From: a virus
Strand: one strand, 5' to 3'
IMG/VR virus record: IMGVR_UViG_3300037833_000021
Coordinates: 1-34,360 of that record
Length of the DNA stretch: 34,360 nt
The notes under the pieces were generated by a model. The model searched no databases and had not been told where the DNA came from. It saw only the letters and a list, made by a program, of their open reading frames with translations. The translations under genes and the position numbers were made by a program. Numbering within the stretch: position 1 is the stretch's first letter; every line of letters starts with the position of its first letter. Shown here piece after piece: positions 6,424 to 14,486 of the stretch.

Positions 6424-6510
6424 TCAGCCTGCCGGTGGGAGGGGGACAAAGCCGTCTGCGGACGGCCCGTGCCGAATACCAAGAATAACGCACCACCACC
6501 GGCAGGTTGA
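6424..6510 (+). other. Long-range RNA stem in front of the tail-fibre gene
   Basis: The arm at 6424-6438 pairs with 6496-6510 over 15 positions with one G-T wobble; the core CCTGCCGGTGG / CCACCGGCAGG (6428-6438, 6496-6506) is perfect. Inside it, GCCGTC (6451-6456), loop TGCG and GACGGC (6461-6466) make a second hairpin. There is no T-tract, so it is not an ordinary terminator. It may be a processing site, a protective 5' structure for the fibre mRNA, or a small RNA. Confidence 0.5.
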
Positions 6511-6583
6511 CCGTCGTCAAAAGAGGATTGCCGCAGAGCAGACGGAACTAACAGAGAACGCAATCAATTAAGGGGATTCTACT

Positions 6584-9500
6584 TTGGCCGAACTAACCCA
6601 GCTTTCAACGTCCGGCGTCTACATCGTAACGCCCGAGCCTCTGTCGGCAGGCGGCCAGGCCCTCAACGACAACTTCAAAGCTCTCGTTGCGAAGGACGCC
6701 GCACTCCAGACCGCCATCGGCGAGAAGGCCGACCAGTCCGCCGTCAACGACAAGGCCGACCGGCCCACCGTTTTCGTGGACGGCAACCTAGCCAAAATCG
6801 ACGCCGACCAGAGCGGCAATTACATCGACTCAGGGATCAGTCCTGCCGACCTTGTCCTGTCCGACTCGTTGACGGACGGAACGTTTGCGGCCGGTTTGTT
6901 CAGCCTGTCGCTTGAGCAAAACCTGACCCTTCAAACGGGCAGCATAAGTGGGGCAGGAACCATTTCCGCAAGCCAGTTCGAAGGCGGCGGCAGCGGACTG
7001 ACGAACCTGAACGCCAGCAACCTCACCACCGGCACGGTATCACCGGCCAGGCTCGGCACCGGCACGGCCAGCGGCACGACCTACCTGAGAGGGGACGGGA
7101 CGTGGGCGACGGTTGCGGGTGGCAGCGCTTCGCCGAGCGGTGCGGACACGCAGGTCCAGTTCAACGACGGCGGCAGCTTCGGCGGCGACTCGGGCCTGAC
7201 CTACAACAAAGCGACCGACACGCTCACGGCCAACTCGGTCGGGACGAACAACGACTCCGTAGCGACCCGCCCGGCACTGATCGTGCGTGCCGACAGCGCC
7301 AACACGTCCTACGGCAGCGTCTTCCCCCAACTGGCCATCGTCAACAACAACGCCACGGCCAACAACTACTCCAGCCTCCAGTTCGGAATAGCGACCAACG
7401 GCGGCACGCCCACGACCGGCATCGGGACGATCTACCACGACCGGACGAACAACTACGGTCACATGTTGTTCCACACCCGAGGGGCGAGCGGGTGGGGCGA
7501 GCGGATGAGGATCCAGTCGGACGGAACGATCTACTTCAACACCGCACCGTCACAGGTCACGGGATACCGGGCGGGATCTCAGTACCACACGACCGAAACA
7601 GCCTCCACGACCGTCGCCACGCTGGCGGGCCAAACCGTGGCCGGAGCGACCTCCGCATCTGCGGCGAGCTTCGCAGGTTTGGACGGCCAAGGCGGCACGC
7701 TCAACGGAAACGCATCCAACTACACGTCCACGTCGGCGCTGGTCGGTGTCAGGGGCGGCAACATCCACCGAGGAACGGGCCTCGTCACCGGAGCGATGGT
7801 GTTCCGGGCCATGTCACCGACGCTGACGAACACCGGGACTATCACGACATCCTACGGTTTGTACATCGATCCGCAGACGATCACGGGCGTGACGAACGGC
7901 CGTGGTGTCTGGCAGACCGGCACTAACGATGCCAACCGGTTCGAGGGTCTGGTCCAACTCGGCACCACCCTTGAGTACATCAACACCGGAACGAAGTATC
8001 TGAAGCACGGTGGCGGCAGCGCCTCCACCGACAAGATCGTCATCCGGAACGCAGCCAACACCGATTTCTTCTCGTTCAACATGGACGGACGAGTTGTACT
8101 CGGCAACACGGCCAACTTCGGAAACTCATCTTTCACGATCAGGCCCATGTCCACGGATACGGACTGCGGCATAGCGATGAAGTTGCCATCGACCAGCGGG
8201 CCGAGCGCCGCTTTCGCCCTCTACAACAGTTCGGACGTGAACTTGTTCACGCTGTCGGCCAGCAACGGCGGCATCACGAGCAACGGCGACTTCATCCAGC
8301 GGCTTCACAGCGCCACGGCGAACAACCGGACGGCCGCAGCCCACCAGACGGCGTGGATCGACAACACCGATGCGAGCCGCAAGGCCCGCATCACCCACAA
8401 CGTCTACGACACGGTGGGGCGGGAGTACCTGAGGGCCGACGCCACCGGCACCGTGGCGAACGTCTACCTTGCGTCGGGCGGCGGCGTGGTCGGCGTCGGC
8501 ACCACGTCCGACGATGCGAGCGGCGCAAAGCTACAGGTCAACGGCGGCATCAAGTCCACGACGACGCTGACCGCCAACCAACTCGACTTGGCCAACCCGG
8601 GCGTCGGCACGTCCAGTTTGATCCGCTTCCTCAAGACGAGCGACACCGCCCAAATCCGTGTGACGGAGGCGACGGCCGACAACACCCGCTGGTCGTTCTT
8701 CATGTCCGACAACCCGGACGGCAGCGGCGACCTGTTCAACTGGGTCTTCCAGGACTACGCCGGCGGCGGTGGCGTTTGGGAGCCGCTGAGGCTGTCGAAC
8801 GTCCGCTCACGACTGATCGGCAACCGCATCGACGTGATCGGCAACGTCTACCTGTCCACCGGCCCGTGGTACTCGGCGGGCGACGGCACGACCGGGTCGT
8901 CACTGACCGCCGACCAACAGCACATGTCCACGGTTTACGCCGTGAAGACCGGCACGCTCAACCTGACGCCGAACGTCACGAACTACACCGGCGTGGACGC
9001 CACGAAGGTATTTTGGGTCCAGATCACGGCGACCGGTTCGCCCAACACGTTCTCGTGGGGCCGTGGCCAGCCGCCCGCCCTCGGTGCGTTCGGCACGACC
9101 GTGGCGACGGGCGTTGCGATCACCGGCGGCGCGCAGACGCTTGAGGACGGCGTCACGATCACGTTCAGCGGGACGACCGGCGGTGCGGTCAACGACTACT
9201 ACCAGTTCCGGGTGGGCAGCGGCGGCCTGCTGAGTGCGGGCCGTGCGACGTTCGCCGGAGCCGTCACCTGCTCCAGCAACCTGACAATGAGCGGCAGCTT
9301 GTACGGGTCAAACGGGTCCGCAAGCAATCCGTCGATCCGTTGGAACGCCAGCCCGACCACGGGTCTCTGGCGGCCCGACGCCGACTGCATCGGTTTCGCC
9401 GCAGCGGGCGTGGACATCGGCCGGTTCGACTCGGCTGGCCGGTTGCTGATCGGCGCTACGGCGAACGACGGCACCGGCGCAAAGCTTCAGGTCAACGGCA

Positions 9501-9943
9501 ACGTCAGCGTCACGGGCACCGTCACCGCATCGAACGTGAGCGGGACGAACACCGGCGACCAGCCGCAGGTCAAGGGGGCGCTGTTCGACGGCGGCGGATC
9601 GGTAATCGCTGTCAACACGGAAGCGGACTTTCAGATCCCGTTCAACTCCAAAGTAGCGGAGTGGCGCATCCTGAGCTTGGACGGCACCAGCGGCAGCGTG
9701 GCCGTGACGCTCGAACAGGCCACGCTTGCGAACCGCATGGCCGGGACGTGGGCCAGCATCGTCGGATCGGGCACCGCACCCACCGTCACCAGCGCCACGA
9801 GCAACACGTCAACGACCACCACCGGCTGGACCGCCGGGACGGCGTCCGCACCGCTGGTGGCGGGGAACTATCTACGAATCAAAGTCGGCAGCGTCACGTC
9901 GTTCACCAAGATCAGGATCGAACTGAAGCTGATGCCAGCCTAA
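6584..9943 (+). CDS. Large tail fibre protein
   Basis: The protein has 1119 aa and starts at TTG 6584, chosen for the AAGGGG 8-9 nt upstream. It is rich in Gly, Ser, Thr and Asn and low in Cys, as expected of a fibrous trimer. Residues ~145-175 carry the common fibre motif TTGTVSPARLGTGTA followed by a YLRGDGTWATV stretch, which typically joins the tail-attachment part to the shaft. Two similar shaft modules end in GAKLQVNG (residues ~646-653 and ~966-973), a repeat type shared by many siphovirus fibres. The C-terminal ~120 residues form a compact beta domain (LDGTSGSVAVTLEQAT to the end) of a kind often found at fibre tips. Its probable job is contact with the host surface. Just 12 bp separate it from the SGNH tail protein, so the two are co-translated. 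Confidence 0.85.
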   Translation: MAELTQLSTSGVYIVTPEPLSAGGQALNDNFKALVAKDAALQTAIGEKADQSAVNDKADRPTVFVDGNLAKIDADQSGNYIDSGISPADLVLSDSLTDGTFAAGLFSLSLEQNLTLQTGSISGAGTISASQFEGGGSGLTNLNASNLTTGTVSPARLGTGTASGTTYLRGDGTWATVAGGSASPSGADTQVQFNDGGSFGGDSGLTYNKATDTLTANSVGTNNDSVATRPALIVRADSANTSYGSVFPQLAIVNNNATANNYSSLQFGIATNGGTPTTGIGTIYHDRTNNYGHMLFHTRGASGWGERMRIQSDGTIYFNTAPSQVTGYRAGSQYHTTETASTTVATLAGQTVAGATSASAASFAGLDGQGGTLNGNASNYTSTSALVGVRGGNIHRGTGLVTGAMVFRAMSPTLTNTGTITTSYGLYIDPQTITGVTNGRGVWQTGTNDANRFEGLVQLGTTLEYINTGTKYLKHGGGSASTDKIVIRNAANTDFFSFNMDGRVVLGNTANFGNSSFTIRPMSTDTDCGIAMKLPSTSGPSAAFALYNSSDVNLFTLSASNGGITSNGDFIQRLHSATANNRTAAAHQTAWIDNTDASRKARITHNVYDTVGREYLRADATGTVANVYLASGGGVVGVGTTSDDASGAKLQVNGGIKSTTTLTANQLDLANPGVGTSSLIRFLKTSDTAQIRVTEATADNTRWSFFMSDNPDGSGDLFNWVFQDYAGGGGVWEPLRLSNVRSRLIGNRIDVIGNVYLSTGPWYSAGDGTTGSSLTADQQHMSTVYAVKTGTLNLTPNVTNYTGVDATKVFWVQITATGSPNTFSWGRGQPPALGAFGTTVATGVAITGGAQTLEDGVTITFSGTTGGAVNDYYQFRVGSGGLLSAGRATFAGAVTCSSNLTMSGSLYGSNGSASNPSIRWNASPTTGLWRPDADCIGFAAAGVDIGRFDSAGRLLIGATANDGTGAKLQVNGNVSVTGTVTASNVSGTNTGDQPQVKGALFDGGGSVIAVNTEADFQIPFNSKVAEWRILSLDGTSGSVAVTLEQATLANRMAGTWASIVGSGTAPTVTSATSNTSTTTTGWTAGTASAPLVAGNYLRIKVGSVTSFTKIRIELKLMPA

Positions 9944-9955
9944 TAGGGGAAAGCA

Positions 9956-11773
9956 ATGCCAGTAGAGACAGTCACATTCACAGACTCCTTCACCCGCAGC
10001 AACACGGCAGTGGGTGCGGCGGCGAACACGACGGCCGTGGGCAACAACTGGATCGACCGGGTTGGCAGTACTTGGCACATCGTGTCGCAGAAGGCGCAGT
10101 GCGAGAACGGCAACTTCCAGTTCAACGACCTAGAGCGCCCGAGCGGCGAAGCGGTGCTGGACGGTGGTGCGACTTGCACGCTGCTCCGAACCGGCGGCAC
10201 CACGGCCGTCAACAAGATCCGCCTCACGGCAGCGTCCGACCACGGCTATTGGGCGTGGGTTCAGGGAACCATTTATTGCACCGTCGGCCAGAGCGGCACC
10301 GCCACGGCGGCGGCCGGGTCGGCGGCGGGCACGCAGTTCATGCAGTCGGCCAGGAGCTTCAGCGACGGCACCTACGTCCTGAAGCACTACGCAATCAAGA
10401 CATCCAGCGGCAACAAGACGACCGTCACCGTCAAGGTCTACGACTCGGCCGGCACCACGCTGCTCGACAGCTACGCCTACACGGACACGACGGCCAACAT
10501 GCAGGTGGCGGGCGTCCAGGCGGCGGCACCGCTCGGGGCCGGTGAGACCGTTGACGACTGGTCCACGTTCACCATCCCGTCCCGTGACGGGTTGACCCGT
10601 TACGTCGTGTTCGACGGCAACAGCCTGACCGCCGGTGCGGGCGCTTCGCAAAGCAAGTGGCAGTATCCCGCACAGTGTTTGGACTTCCTCGGGCCGGACT
10701 GGACCGGCGTCAACGTCGGCGTCAGCGGCCAGACCACGACGAACATGAGCAGCGACGCCACGACCGACGTGGACGCAAGGTACGATGCCTCGAAAGACGT
10801 GAACTGGATCGTGGCTTGGGAGGGGACGAACGAACTGGCGGGCGGCACGTCGGCCACGACCGCCTACAACAACTTCAAGAGCTACTGTCAGGCACGCAAG
10901 GCGGCGCACCCGTCCACCAAGATCGCCGTCCTGACCGTCATCGACCGCAGCGAAAGCGGCCTCGTGGCAGGATGGTCTACCGCAGCGGCCTCGTACAACA
11001 CCAGCTTGCGGAACGCATCGGGCGAGGGGTGGTATGACATCCTCATCGACCCGGCACTGGACGCCCGGTTCACGCCCGGCGGCGGCGGGTCCGGCACCAC
11101 CACTTGGTACAGCGCCGACAAAATCCACCTGAACGATCACGGCCAGATGCAGATCGCCATCATGGTTTCGGAGGCGTTGCGGGATAACGTCGGAGCCAGC
11201 GACACGACCGCACCCACGCCGACCAGCCCCACGATCAACAATTTGGGCACGACGCTGACCGTCGTCCACTCCGAATCCGTCACCGGCGTCTCCGCAGCGG
11301 ATTACACGCTCAGCGACAGCCACAGCTTGTCGTCGGCCAGCGGGGCCGGCACGACGTGGACGATGGCCGTCAGCCCGGCCGTCCTGCAATCCGAGACCGT
11401 CACGCTCGGCTACACCGGCACGGCTGTCGAGGATGCGGCAGGCAACGCCATGGCGACGTTTAGTGGGCAGGCGGTGACGAACAACTCGACCGTGGTACTG
11501 CCGCCCGCAGCGCCGTCGGCACCGTCCCGGCTGTACAGCGTCGTCCTGACGTGGGGCACGGTCACGGGCGCTACCGGGTACAAGGTCTACCGGGACGCCG
11601 TCCAGATCGGCACGCCCTCAAGCGCCACCTACACGGACTCGGTTGCGGCGGGCAGTTATTCGTACACCGTCACCGCCACCAACTCGGGCGGCGAGTCGTC
11701 GGCCAGTTCGGCCACGAGCGTGACGGCGTCGGGAACAACGGGGGGCAGCGGCGCAATCGCCGTCGCCTTCTAA
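9956..11773 (+). CDS. Tail protein with SGNH hydrolase (esterase) domain, Ig-like and Fn3 domains
   Basis: The protein has 605 aa. GGGGAAAG precedes the ATG. Residues ~1-205 look like a concanavalin-type lectin fold. Residues ~215-410 are an SGNH/GDSL-type hydrolase with all four blocks: FDGNSL (nucleophile Ser223), VGVSGQ (oxyanion Gly), GTNE (Asn292) and DKIH (Asp388, His391). A SwmB-like beta domain (~420-515) follows, then a fibronectin type III domain (~520-600). In phage tails such enzymes remove acetyl or other ester groups from surface polysaccharide during adsorption, so this is probably a receptor-modifying tailspike or a fibre accessory. The sugar substrate cannot be told from sequence. 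It lies directly after the main fibre gene, in the same operon. Confidence 0.85.
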   Translation: MPVETVTFTDSFTRSNTAVGAAANTTAVGNNWIDRVGSTWHIVSQKAQCENGNFQFNDLERPSGEAVLDGGATCTLLRTGGTTAVNKIRLTAASDHGYWAWVQGTIYCTVGQSGTATAAAGSAAGTQFMQSARSFSDGTYVLKHYAIKTSSGNKTTVTVKVYDSAGTTLLDSYAYTDTTANMQVAGVQAAAPLGAGETVDDWSTFTIPSRDGLTRYVVFDGNSLTAGAGASQSKWQYPAQCLDFLGPDWTGVNVGVSGQTTTNMSSDATTDVDARYDASKDVNWIVAWEGTNELAGGTSATTAYNNFKSYCQARKAAHPSTKIAVLTVIDRSESGLVAGWSTAAASYNTSLRNASGEGWYDILIDPALDARFTPGGGGSGTTTWYSADKIHLNDHGQMQIAIMVSEALRDNVGASDTTAPTPTSPTINNLGTTLTVVHSESVTGVSAADYTLSDSHSLSSASGAGTTWTMAVSPAVLQSETVTLGYTGTAVEDAAGNAMATFSGQAVTNNSTVVLPPAAPSAPSRLYSVVLTWGTVTGATGYKVYRDAVQIGTPSSATYTDSVAAGSYSYTVTATNSGGESSASSATSVTASGTTGGSGAIAVAF

Positions 11774-11820
11774 ACTGACGCAAAGAGGATCAACCGCCGA
11801 GCCGGGCGAAGAGGACGAGT

Positions 11821-12117
11821 ATGGCACTTACGATCTTAAACCTGCTGACCCTCGTGCCGCCGTTCGCCATGATGGCGGAACCGGCTGGACCCAGGCTCGA
11901 CTGGTCCACGTTGACCGTGGCCGAGTGGGCGGGCATGAGCGTGAGCCAGTGGGACAGGCTGGTCATCGACCCGTCCACGAAGCGGTATCGGGTGGAGGCC
12001 ACGGCCTTGTACGCAGCAGGGCCTCAGTGTGCGGACCTGTTCGCCGCCGGGTCTCGGCGTGAGGGCTTGTTCGCAGCAGGCACCAGAGTTTCAGCTATTG
12101 ATGGGGGTACGCTATGA
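11821..12117 (+). CDS. Small tail-region protein ending in three 10-residue repeats
   Basis: The protein has 98 aa, with GAAGAGGA 6 nt upstream of the ATG. The N-terminus is moderately hydrophobic (LTILNLLTLVPPFAMM), followed by a Trp-rich middle (LDWSTLTVAEWAGM, WDRLV). From residue 62 to 91 a 10-residue unit occurs three times: L-[YF]-A-A-G at 63-67, 73-77 and 83-87. The stop codon overlaps the ATG of the next gene by 4 nt, so the two products are translationally coupled and probably work together. The position after the fibre genes suggests a tail-tip or fibre-assembly protein. No family is recognised. Confidence 0.6.
   Translation: MALTILNLLTLVPPFAMMAEPAGPRLDWSTLTVAEWAGMSVSQWDRLVIDPSTKRYRVEATALYAAGPQCADLFAAGSRREGLFAAGTRVSAIDGGTL
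12004..12093 (+). repeat. Three in-frame 30-bp tandem repeats
   Basis: Three diverged 30-bp units each encode L-[YF]-A-A-G plus five variable residues inside the 98-aa protein. Units 1 and 3 share GCAGCAGG; unit 2 uses synonymous GCCGCCGG, so the protein pattern is kept better than the DNA. Confidence 0.7.
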
Positions 12118-12515
12118 AATGCAGCGCAAAAGAAATACCTACGTCCTACGTCGTCGCAGGCAACACCGTCGTCATGCTCGCCCAAGTGGTTGACGAGGCC
12201 GACGCTCTGATTGACCCGGACGCCGTGGACGTGGTCTACGTCAACCTTTACGACATGACCGAGGGCGACAGGGTCAACGTCGATCTGTCCGGCGCTGAGA
12301 TTGCAGACGACGAGTACGCCGACACGCCCGACGTTGCGGAGGTCGTGTTCGCCGAGCTTCAGCAGGACTCACGGTGGACGGAAGACAGCCAGGGCTACAA
12401 CGTGGCCTACAGCCTCGCCACCCCGGAGCCAGACCAGACGTACGAGGTCAGACTGACCATCACGACGACATCAGGCAGCACGCTCGTGGTCGCACGTCGG
12501 TTGGTCAGCAGGTAA
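12114..12515 (+). CDS. Hypothetical beta-rich protein of the tail-fibre cluster
   Basis: The protein has 133 aa and starts at an ATG that overlaps the preceding stop (ATGA), with GGGGG 5-6 nt upstream. It is acidic and predicted to be almost all beta-strand: alternating hydrophobic runs such as VVDVVYVNLYDM and TYEVRLTITTTSG, the latter typical of an immunoglobulin-like sandwich. Small Ig-like proteins of this kind sit near fibre or baseplate genes in many siphoviruses and decorate the tail tip. It is the last gene of the left rightward operon before the reverse-strand membrane gene. Confidence 0.6.
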   Translation: MKCSAKEIPTSYVVAGNTVVMLAQVVDEADALIDPDAVDVVYVNLYDMTEGDRVNVDLSGAEIADDEYADTPDVAEVVFAELQQDSRWTEDSQGYNVAYSLATPEPDQTYEVRLTITTTSGSTLVVARRLVSR

Positions 12516-12557
12516 GGGGCGAGCGGGGGGATCGGCCTGAGGGGGCGACGGGCGAGC

Positions 12558-12620
12558 GGCCCGACGGGCCTTCAGGATGCCTTGGGTCCTGTCCGGCGGC
12601 TTCGGGTGTCGAGGCCGAAG
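12558..12620. terminator. GC-rich hairpins between convergent genes
   Basis: GGCCC (12558-12562) with GGGCC (12566-12570), and CTTCGG (12600-12605) with CCGAAG (12615-12620), lie between the rightward gene ending at 12515 and the leftward gene ending at 12654. Their position suits a bidirectional terminator, but neither is followed by a T-tract on either strand. Confidence 0.3.
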
Positions 12621-12653
12621 GGAACTGCCGGGCAACCGTAGTGAATTAGCAGC

Positions 12654-14405
12654 CTAATCCGTCGCCAACAGTGTTCTGGCTACCGTCACGTACGTGTACA
12701 GACGGACGGTAATGCTATCGATTCTGCCTACCCACTCTACGACGCTCTGAAGATCGCCGCTCTTGACCTCGGCCGACGCAATCTCACCATAAGCCCATTC
12801 CGAAAACGTTGCTACGTTAGCCGCGCTGCGACGAGCCCGCGAGAAGTCGCCTGCTTCAAGTTGCTTCTGGGATAGCAGTTGCCAAGGCAACGATCGTTGT
12901 TCCCACGGCATACGGCGAATGAACCTCGTGGCTTGGGTCATCGCTTCTTCAGCGTGGGAGTTCTTCCTTCCCAATATCGCCACGCAGACCGAGAACGCAC
13001 TGTCCAGATCGTCAAGTGATTCCGCCATCTTCAGGGCGTCCCTATCTCCCATGGTACTGGCGATGCTATGAAACGCCTGCGCTCTCTGTCCAAGCGAGCC
13101 AATAGATGCCCATGGCGTATCCGGCGACCGATCGGTCGGCAGTCGTTCTGCTTTCGCACGAGCACCAGCACCATCGCCTCCTAGTCCCTGCACGGCCACG
13201 AGCAGTGCCGTCTCGGTCTTGCCCACAGGACCCGCCTCGTTAACCAACCGTCTCGTTAGCTCTGAATCGCCCGAACGAGCGGCATACTCTGCTAGCTTCA
13301 AGAACGCCCAAGATCGGCTTTCCTCGGGTACGAGTTCTAGTAGTTGCACCGCCGCCTCTTTGTCCCCCCTGGCATACTGCGCCTCCGCTATTGTCTTGAT
13401 CGCCGATACTTTGAAGCTGCCCGAGTCCACGGCGATCCGCCTGGCGTTAGCGAAATCTCCTGCCTTTGCCAATCTGGTCGCCTCTCCGGCTGCGGCTTCC
13501 TCGTAATAGATTTGGTCAATCAGCTTATACTCTCTTGCAGCATTTTCGGCGTCGCGGAACTGAAGCTGCATACTCTTCAAGCCTTTCCATAGGCCGAAGG
13601 CCATACCCTCCTGTGCCCACTTGCGCTTGTCGAGAGGAGTCCCGGCCCATAACTTCGCCAGTTGCTTCCAGTCGCCATCGAGTGCGAGTCGTGCGGCACT
13701 GCTCCGAATCCGGCCGGCCGCAAGCAAGCTCTCCCAATCCGACTCCTGTCCTTCCTCTTCAGCGTCGAGCAAAGCTCTGCGAATTTTCCTACGTTCCCAG
13801 ACGAATCGTGCCGAGGCTTCGTCAGCCCGTTCGAGAAACAGAAAAATGATGCGTGTGAGGCGGGAGTCGAGTGCATTAAGGAGTTCCAGTGAAAGGTCTT
13901 CAGGGTTGACCGGCAACTCGTCGGCCCTCCGCAGCCACCACATGGGGTGGTTAACAGTGAATTGGGTAGTAGAGGGAGAAGGCGGTGACGGCGCTAGCGG
14001 GACATCTTGGCGATCAGGTGTCGGCTGACTTCCGGTTGATAAGTGCTGCGCAATCTGCGCACCACTCAGCCATCTGACCAGCCCTGGGAAGAGGAAGCCG
14101 GACAGCAACATGAAGTACACCACGACAAAGACGACCACGGCCTTCACGAGCCAGTCGTAGAACTGCGCCTCAGCCTTCCCTACCTCCCTGATCGCTCGCT
14201 GGATTATGAGCAAGAGGACGACGGCGAACGTCATGCCCAAGAAGGCAAGGACGGCGATTCGTTTATCCGTGTACAGGCCGTAGATGGTCGCCGCAGCACT
14301 GGAAACCGACATCACGCCAGCGACCGCCTTGGCCAGCGTCCGTGACGGCGGCGGCGGATTGGTGGACTCGCCCGAGCGTGCGGGTGTTCTTTGCGTTCGC
14401 GGCAT
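12654..14405 (-). CDS. Membrane protein with helical-repeat (TPR-like) tail; reverse-strand cargo gene
   Basis: The protein has 583 aa. Three hydrophobic helices lie at about 23-45, 49-71 and 84-110, followed by a Pro/Ser linker. From ~165 to the end it is all-helical, with repeated short helix pairs such as AGDFANARRIA, YARGDKEAAVQLLELV and AARSGDSELTRRLV, the pattern of TPR-like solenoids that bind other proteins. No catalytic motif is evident. It is the only gene on the minus strand between 1 and 29973 and splits the fibre cluster from the terminase. Its third-codon positions are visibly more mixed than those of its neighbours. It appears to have its own promoter. This is typical of a gene expressed in the lysogen, independent of the late operon. 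Membrane anchoring plus a partner-binding solenoid suits a defence, exclusion or envelope role, but that is inference. Confidence 0.75.
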   Translation of the reverse strand: MPRTQRTPARSGESTNPPPPSRTLAKAVAGVMSVSSAAATIYGLYTDKRIAVLAFLGMTFAVVLLLIIQRAIREVGKAEAQFYDWLVKAVVVFVVVYFMLLSGFLFPGLVRWLSGAQIAQHLSTGSQPTPDRQDVPLAPSPPSPSTTQFTVNHPMWWLRRADELPVNPEDLSLELLNALDSRLTRIIFLFLERADEASARFVWERRKIRRALLDAEEEGQESDWESLLAAGRIRSSAARLALDGDWKQLAKLWAGTPLDKRKWAQEGMAFGLWKGLKSMQLQFRDAENAAREYKLIDQIYYEEAAAGEATRLAKAGDFANARRIAVDSGSFKVSAIKTIAEAQYARGDKEAAVQLLELVPEESRSWAFLKLAEYAARSGDSELTRRLVNEAGPVGKTETALLVAVQGLGGDGAGARAKAERLPTDRSPDTPWASIGSLGQRAQAFHSIASTMGDRDALKMAESLDDLDSAFSVCVAILGRKNSHAEEAMTQATRFIRRMPWEQRSLPWQLLSQKQLEAGDFSRARRSAANVATFSEWAYGEIASAEVKSGDLQSVVEWVGRIDSITVRLYTYVTVARTLLATD

Positions 14406-14411
14406 AACCGG

Positions 14412-14440
14412 AGTCTACCGGGCGGTGGAATAGCGTCCAA
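14412..14440 (-). promoter_or_regulatory. Possible promoter of the reverse-strand membrane gene
   Basis: Read on the minus strand, TTGGAC (14440-14435) and TAGACT (14417-14412) are 17 bp apart, and the second is only 6 nt from the ATG at 14405. No ribosome-binding site is present, so the message may be leaderless. Confidence 0.35.
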
Positions 14441-14486
14441 GAAAAATGGCAAAGGAGGCGGACAGGGCAGCGCTGAACTGATCTGC

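Noticed and set aside
12114-12515. Small terminase subunit
   Set aside because: The product is acidic and beta-rich with no helix-turn-helix, and the reverse-strand gene separates it from the large terminase.
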